DNA of 64,000 bases from Megalonaias nervosa (Eukaryota; Mollusca; Bivalvia; Unionida; Unionidae): contig JAECUM010017478.1 of the NCBI GenBank assembly GCA_016617855.1, positions 1 to 64,000 of the forward strand. The letters run 5' to 3'. Made by a program: the position numbers and the translations under genes. Below are positions 58,310 through 64,000 of the stretch, in pieces (the first letter of the stretch is position 1; each line of letters starts with the position of its first letter). The notes under the pieces were generated by a model that was not told where the DNA came from, ran no database searches, and saw nothing but the letters and a program-made list of their open reading frames with translations.

Positions 58310-59260
58310 AGTGGTATGTAGAATATTTATTACAGCTGTGTGTAAAATAGTACAACTATATATAAAATATTTATTACAGCTGTGTGTAAAATAGTACAAC
58401 TATATATAAAATATTTATTACAGCTGTGTGTAAAATAGTACAACTATATATAAAATATTTATTACAGCTGTGTGTAAAATAGTACAACTATATATAAAAT
58501 ATTTATTACAGCTGTGTGTAAAATAGTACAACTATATATAAAATATTTATTACAGCTGTGTGTAAAATAGTACAACTATATATAAAATATTTAGTATGGC
58601 TGTATGTAAAATAGTACAATTATATATAAAATATTTATTACAGCTGTGTGTAAAATAGTACAACTATATATAAAATATTTATTACAGCTGTGTGTAAAAT
58701 AGTACAACTATATATAAAATATTTAGCATGGCTGTATGTAAAATAGTACAACTATATATAAAATATTTAGTATGGCTGTATGTAAAATAGTAAAACTATA
58801 TATAAAATATTTAGTATGGCTGTGTGTAAAATAGTACAACTATATATAAAATATTTATTACAGCTGTGTGTAAAATAGTACAACTATATATAAAATATTT
58901 ATTACAGCTGTGTGTAAAATAGTACAACTATATATAAAATATTTATTACAGCTGTGTGTAAAATAGTACAATTATATATAAAATATTTAGTATGGCTGTA
59001 TGTAAAATAGTACAACTATATATAAAATATTTAGTATGGCTGTATGTAAAATAGTACAACTATATATAAAATATTTAGTATGGCTGTATGTAAAATAGTA
59101 CAACTATATATAAAATATTTATTACAGCTGTGTGTAAAATAGTACAACTATATATAAAATATTTATTACAGCTGTGTGTAAAATAGTACAACTATATATA
59201 AAATATTTAGTATGGCTGTATGTAAAATGCTGAGTACAGTTCTATGTAAATTATTTAGTA
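58310..59260. repeat. Minisatellite, 44-bp unit, about 21 copies in two variant types
   Basis: ATTTATTACAGCTGTGTGTA, then AAATAGTACAACTATATATAAAAT. A second type replaces TTACAGCTGTGTG with GTATGGCTGTATG. Types occur in runs rather than at random, and copies within a type are almost identical. Confidence 0.96.
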
Positions 59261-59429
59261 TAGCAGGGTAAATATTTAATACAGTTTTATGTAAAATGGT
59301 CAGAACAGTTTCATGTAAAATAATTAGTACAATTGTATTAAATATTTAGTACAGTTGTATGTAAATACTTAGTACAGTTGTATGAAAATATATAATACAG
59401 CTGTACCCAAAATAATGTGCACAATACCA

Positions 59430-60045
59430 ACTGCATTCCTACTGTAGTCTGTGTGAACAAAGGTAACACTGTATTGATTACAACAGACATAATTCCAGAT
59501 GTAAAATTAACATTCCTACTGTAGTCTGTGTGAACAAAGGTAACACTGTATTGATTATGACAGACATAATTCCAGACGTAAAATTAACATTCCTACTGTA
59601 GTCTGTGTGAACAAAGGTAACACTGTATTTATTATGACAGACATAATTCCAGACGTAAAATTAACATTCATACTGTAGTCTGTGTGAACAAAGGTAACAC
59701 TGTATTAATTATGACAGACATAATTCCAAATGTAAAATTAACATTCCTACTGTAGTCTGTGTGAACAAAGGTAACACTGTATTGATTATGACAGACATAA
59801 TTCCAAATGTAAAATTAACATTCCTACTGTAGTCTGTGTGAACAAAGGTAACACTGTATTGATTATGACAGACATAATTCCAGATGTAAAATTAACATTC
59901 CTACTGTAGTCTGTGTGAACAAAGGTAACACTGTATTGATTATGACAGACATAATTCCAGATGTAAAATTAACATTCTTACTGTAGTCTGTGTGAACAAA
60001 GGTAACACTGTATTTATTATGACAGACATAATTCCAAATGTAAAA
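59430..60045. repeat. Tandem repeat, 77-bp unit, 8 copies
   Basis: ATTCCTACTGTAGTCTGTGT, then GAACAAAGGTAACACTGTAT, then TGATTATGACAGACATAATT. Very uniform. Confidence 0.96.
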
Positions 60046-60640
60046 TAAACATGATAAACTAAAAGTAGGCCATCATGTTCCCCACCCAATGCCAGAATTA
60101 TTATGTGTGTTTTATAGTGGTGCATCATACAGGTGATGACATTATAGTTCAGTCATGCATGATGTTTAATTGGTCCACATGAAAGACTACAATTTAGGTC
60201 TAAGTCAATCCTTTCAATTCACAATTAACACTCCAACCTTCTAGGACCTGACAGTCTTGAAATTAATTTTAGGAAAAGTTACTGAAATCAAATGCTCAGC
60301 TGTCCACTGAATGTCAGTCATGTGACCTATTATTTGATTATGATTTTGCTAATAATTCTTGCCTAAATTCAGTTCTTTACCAGTCCCACTATTTTGGACT
60401 TTAAGCTTTCTGAACAATACCAGCTGTGACAGGATATCAAGTGGACATACTAAATCATTCTTCATTTCTTGTTGAAAGGTTTAACAGCTCTTTAACACAA
60501 ATTAATGGCTACTGTGTGCACTTCTTATAAATGGAGTCAAACTGCAAACAACAATGTACCTTGGATTAAAATATTTACATAATTGCATGTAAATAAAGTA
60601 ACTCAATTTGATGAATGTACATGAGCACACAAACAACATA
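60046..60640. other. Intronic DNA, nothing recognised
   Basis: No exon, array or RNA gene. Confidence 0.5.
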
Positions 60641-60800
60641 ATGTAATATTCACATATACAACACTCTTCATTGCCTGGACATATCTACAGACAGATGTAA
60701 TATTTACATATACAGCACTCTTCATTACCTGGACATGTCTACAGACAGATGTAATATTTAAATATACAGCACTCTTCATTACCTGGACATATGTACATAT
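60641..60800. repeat. Tandem repeat, 54-bp unit, about 3 copies
   Basis: CACTCTTCATTACCTGGACA, then TATCTACAGACAGATGTAAT. Confidence 0.93.
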
Positions 60801-61285
60801 ACAACACACATTTCAACAAGGAAAATACAGTGGAGTCTTTCCTCATCTTGAAAACTTGGGGTTTAGAGTATCAGTTTTAACAATATGTAGTTTCAGTTAA
60901 TTACATTTCAAACATACAAAACAGACATAATGCTAGGTATAAAATACAGGCTTAACCAATCTAAGGCATTCCAGGCAAATATTACTTGAGGAAATGGGAT
61001 TCTACTCAAACAAAAAATATACCTCATTCTGTTCTTATAATAATCTTAAATGTTTAAAGGGAATGACTTAGTAACTTCATATATTTACATTTCTGCATTA
61101 CATTAAAATGGAAATAATAGTATCTAATTTAATACTGTATTTTTGAACTATCTGCCAATTTTATTATTATTTTAGTACAAATGTAAAAAAGATGAAAAGT
61201 GCCTAAGTTTCAATCTCTGAGGACCTAACTGCAAAGATAATGATCTGATCTGCAGATTATTTTACAACTGCTTGGTCGGTCCACA
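60801..61285. other. Intronic DNA, nothing recognised
   Basis: AT-rich, no exon or array. Confidence 0.5.
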
Positions 61286-61289
61286 CAGC

Positions 61290-61925
61290 CTGTACTGCAG
61301 TTATCAATTAACACTGCCCTGGTTCACAAAGCTTTTAGTTATCAATTAACATGGTCTTGGTCCACAGAGCTTGTAGTTATCAATTAATATTGTTACTAAG
61401 GGATGCAGATTATTTTACATTCTCTTGGTCCAAACAGTTTGTAGTTATCAATTAACACTGATTTGGTCCACACTGCTTGTAGTTATCAATTAACACTGAC
61501 TTGGTCCACACTGCTTGTAGTTATCAATTAACACTGACTTGGTCCACACTGCTTGTAGTTATCAATTAACACTGACTTGGTCCACACTGCTTGTAGTTAT
61601 CAATTAACACTGACTTGGTCCAAACAGTTTGTAGTTATCAATTAATACTGACTTGGTCCACACAGCTTGTAGTTATCAATTAACACTGACTTGGTCCATA
61701 CTGCTTGTTGTTATCAATTAATGCTGTCTTCGTCCATACAGCTTGTAGTTATCATACAGCTTGTAGTTATCAATCAACACCACCATGGTCCAAACAGCTT
61801 GTTAGTTGTCAATTAACACTGTCTTGGTCCACACAGCTGGTAGTTATAAATTTACAGTGTCTTAATTCACACAGCTTGAAGTTATCAATTAATAGTGTCT
61901 TCATTCGCACAGCTTATAGTTAGTC
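61290..61925. repeat. Minisatellite, 38-bp unit, about 16 copies
   Basis: GGTCCACACTGCTTGTAGTT, then ATCAATTAACACTGACTT. A stray diverged copy lies at 62215-62260, beyond the dispersed repeat. Confidence 0.95.
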
Positions 61926-61927
61926 GA

Positions 61928-62165
61928 AAAAATGTGTTTCCAGTCAGCTGACCATCTCTGTTTTTCGATGCCAACTCTAGCACTCCCCTCCCCAGCAAAA
62001 AAAAAAAAAAATCAAAATTCCTTAAATGATTTGTGCATCTAACTGAGTTGGTTTAGCCCAGTACTTAAAGAGCCTAGTACATTACAAACTAATCATTATA
62101 ATATAAATACTTTTGAAAAATTGCCTTCCTACTCTTAATTTTAAAACCAGTTCAACAGGAAAAAT
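61928..62165 (-). repeat. Dispersed repeat copy B (inverted relative of 43850-44085)
   Basis: Reverse complement carries GTACTGGGCTAAACCAACTC, AGATGCACAAATCA and GGTCAGCTGACTGGAAACAC in the same order as copy A. It interrupts the 38-bp array, which has a copy on its far side. Confidence 0.85.
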
Positions 62166-62269
62166 TTTTTTTTCTTTTTAATAAACATTGTCACCAAAAG
62201 ATACAGTTTATTTTACATTGTCTTGGTCTGAACAACTTGTTATTATCAATTAACATTGTAACATTGTCT

Positions 62270-63055
62270 CAAAAGGATACAAAATGGTCAATTTACAAAC
62301 AATATTAACTTACTGCCAGTTGTTGACAAAACAAGTCACTGTGCATTCCTATAAATATAAAGCTCTACAATAAACTGCTGTTATAACATAGGTGTGGCTA
62401 TAAAATGATTACTTTAAATTGGTCCCTTGCAATAACAACCCTCAATACACTGCTGACCTTATAACATAGGTTTAAAAACAGACTATATACATAGGCCAGT
62501 TTCATGATGCCTGAAAATAACACTCTAGGGTTATCTTGCAAAATCTTGAAATTCCAAAACAAGACAATCACTGCTGCGAGAATTACAACAATCAAAATGA
62601 CAGAATGTGAGAAGTATATTAATTATAGCCTAAAGGGTTTACAATATTTAACCATCAAACAATTAAAAGAAATCTTAAATCTAGAAAATTATAGTCTCAG
62701 TGGACAAACAACCATGCTAGTGTAGTGTATCTATGCCCTTATTTGCAGGGAAAAGTATGCCTCGCGGTTAAAAAGTAGATGTTAAGTGTAATGTTGACAT
62801 CCAACATTTCACAGTCTGTTATGGCTTTAGGAAAAAGCTGAATGAACTGAAGATTTTTAAAAAAAAATTATCAAACATGAATTTCCATTAGATTTATTAC
62901 TATTTAGTAGACAAAATGAAAACAGTTACGAAAGGAACAAATTTGAAAAAAGAAACTGCATTTGCATTTCTTGCTGACAAGTATGTCACTGAAATTAAAA
63001 TTTCAAGGAAAAGAGACCGTATTTGTGTTTGTGAAAAGTGATTGTATCCATGAAA
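62270..63055. other. Intronic DNA, no convincing gene
   Basis: A 73-codon plus-strand open frame at 62504-62725 has no recognisable family or splice context. No LIMK N-terminal exon was found here on the minus strand. Confidence 0.45.
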
Positions 63056-63059
63056 AATC

Positions 63060-63370
63060 AAATACCCAAAGTATAGAATAATGTTATTTTAAACTAAAAT
63101 GCCAAAACAATAAAATAATGTTAAATTAAAATACCAAATTTATGGAATAATGTTATTTAAATATACCAACACTGTGGAATAATGTTCTTTTAATTCAAAT
63201 ACCAAACTAAGAATAATGCTATTTTAATTAAAATACCAAAAATTATAGAATGTTATTTGAAATTAAAATACCCAAACTAAAGAAGAACATTTTTTTATTA
63301 AAATACCAAGTCTATAGAATATTGTTATTTTAATTCAAATACCAACTATAAAATAATGTTATTTTAAATT
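63060..63370. repeat. AT-rich degenerate tandem repeat, about 40-bp units
   Basis: AATACCAAA-x-TATAGAATAATGTTATTTTAAATTAAA-type copies, seven to eight, much diverged. Confidence 0.85.
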
Positions 63371-63454
63371 AAAATTGTTTTGATAATTGTCAGACTTAGA
63401 TCAAGGATTCTGAAAATCACTTTATTTGGACATTTTCAACACTTGAAACTAACA

Positions 63455-63860
63455 TTAGTCGATTAGTCGACTGCTCTGGTCGCCTAGTGCTTTGAGCATC
63501 CGCCTTGGATGTGGGAGGTCATGAGTTTGAACCCCCGCCGAGTCATACCAAAGACATCTAAAAATAATAACTTCCTTGCTGGGCGCTCAGCATTCAGAGG
63601 TTAGTGTTATGATAGGTCGGCCTGGTGTCAGGGTAATGTGACTGGGTGGGACATGATGGTACATGTCTAGTGGAGCATCCGATGTCCCAGTCATACCAAA
63701 GACATCTAAAAATAATAACTTCCTTGCTGGGCGCTCAGCATTCAGAGGTTAGTGTTATGATAGGTCGGCCTGGTGTCAGGGTAATGTGACTGGGTGGGAC
63801 ATGATGGTACATGTCTATGGCATGATGTCCCAGTGCTAGACATCGTTATAAACTGCCACA
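63455..63860 (+). mobile_element. tRNA-derived SINE with a 148-bp internal tandem duplication
   Basis: Head CTGGTCGCCTAGTGCTTTGA (A-box-like) and GAGTTTGAACCCCC (B-box-like, near 63523). The body GTCATACCAAAGACATCTAA ... ACATGATGGTACATGTCTA appears twice (63542 and 63690), nearly identical. Same family as 19730-19962, which is on the other strand and single. Confidence 0.88.
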
Positions 63861-64000
63861 TTGCTAACATAGTAGCGATATGACTGAAATATTTTTAAAG
63901 CTCTGTTAAAAATCCAAATCACACAAACACACAAACATCCTTTTCGGAACATCCTCAGTGTATAGCTACATTACATCACGGGTCACCTTTATGTCCCCTA

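Noticed and set aside
59430..60128. Open frames in the 77-bp array region
   Set aside because: Chance and repeat frames, no domain.
62504..62725. 73-codon plus-strand frame near the right edge, considered as a small gene
   Set aside because: No homology recognised and no supporting splice or poly(A) signals. It is also not the missing LIM1 exon, which must be minus-strand and Cys-rich.
63477..63540. Functional tRNA gene
   Set aside because: A-box and B-box-like sequences are present but the cloverleaf is not intact and the sequence continues into a SINE body shared with 19730-19962.

Overview
The window is animal nuclear DNA. It is AT-rich and intron-dominated, full of minisatellites and transposon debris, and bacterial-style gene packing is absent. 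The mix of elements (Penelope-like, DIRS-like, RTE-like LINE, Ty3/Gypsy, CACTA/EnSpm, hAT, tRNA-derived SINEs) suggests a marine invertebrate. A mollusc, perhaps a bivalve, is my best guess by inference; no species marker is visible.

One host gene spans almost everything: a LIM-domain kinase (LIMK family) on the minus strand. Nine of its coding exons are visible between 58261 and 3194, and every splice phase matches. They encode, in order, the second half of LIM1, LIM2, the PDZ domain, a Ser/Pro-rich linker, and the kinase N-lobe through the catalytic loop HRDLNSQN. The N-terminal exon(s) lie beyond 58261, probably past the right edge. The activation loop and C-lobe lie left of 3194, probably past the left edge. 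Its introns run from about 0.6 kb to 22.8 kb.

The largest intron (35343-58125) holds what I read as one giant CACTA/EnSpm (CMC) DNA transposon of about 18.5 kb (35690-54178). Similar inverted ends and subterminal repeats built on TCC-N-AGG motifs bound it. It carries two divergent multi-exon genes. On the plus strand is a tnp2-type transposase with an N-terminal C2H2 finger (49096-53201). On the minus strand is a nine-exon BEN-domain gene (36978-42685). Both are damaged by in-frame TGA codons and frameshifts. Between them sits a Ty3/Gypsy retrotransposon with two ~525-bp LTRs (44731-48767), whose pol domains run protease-integrase-RT-RNase H (integrase before RT).

The remaining introns hold a Penelope-like fragment (430-1640), a palindromic element (4128-4269), a 1.2-kb inverted-repeat element (6562-7760), two opposite copies of one TA-flanked TIR transposon (20642-22462 and 56189-57701), RTE-type LINE remnants (23640-25771), a DIRS-like remnant (29990-31900), a hAT MITE with a perfect 8-bp duplication (34019-34195), several tRNA-derived SINEs, and more than twenty tandem arrays with units of about 20-100 bp. 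Several arrays are split by, or abut, transposon insertions.
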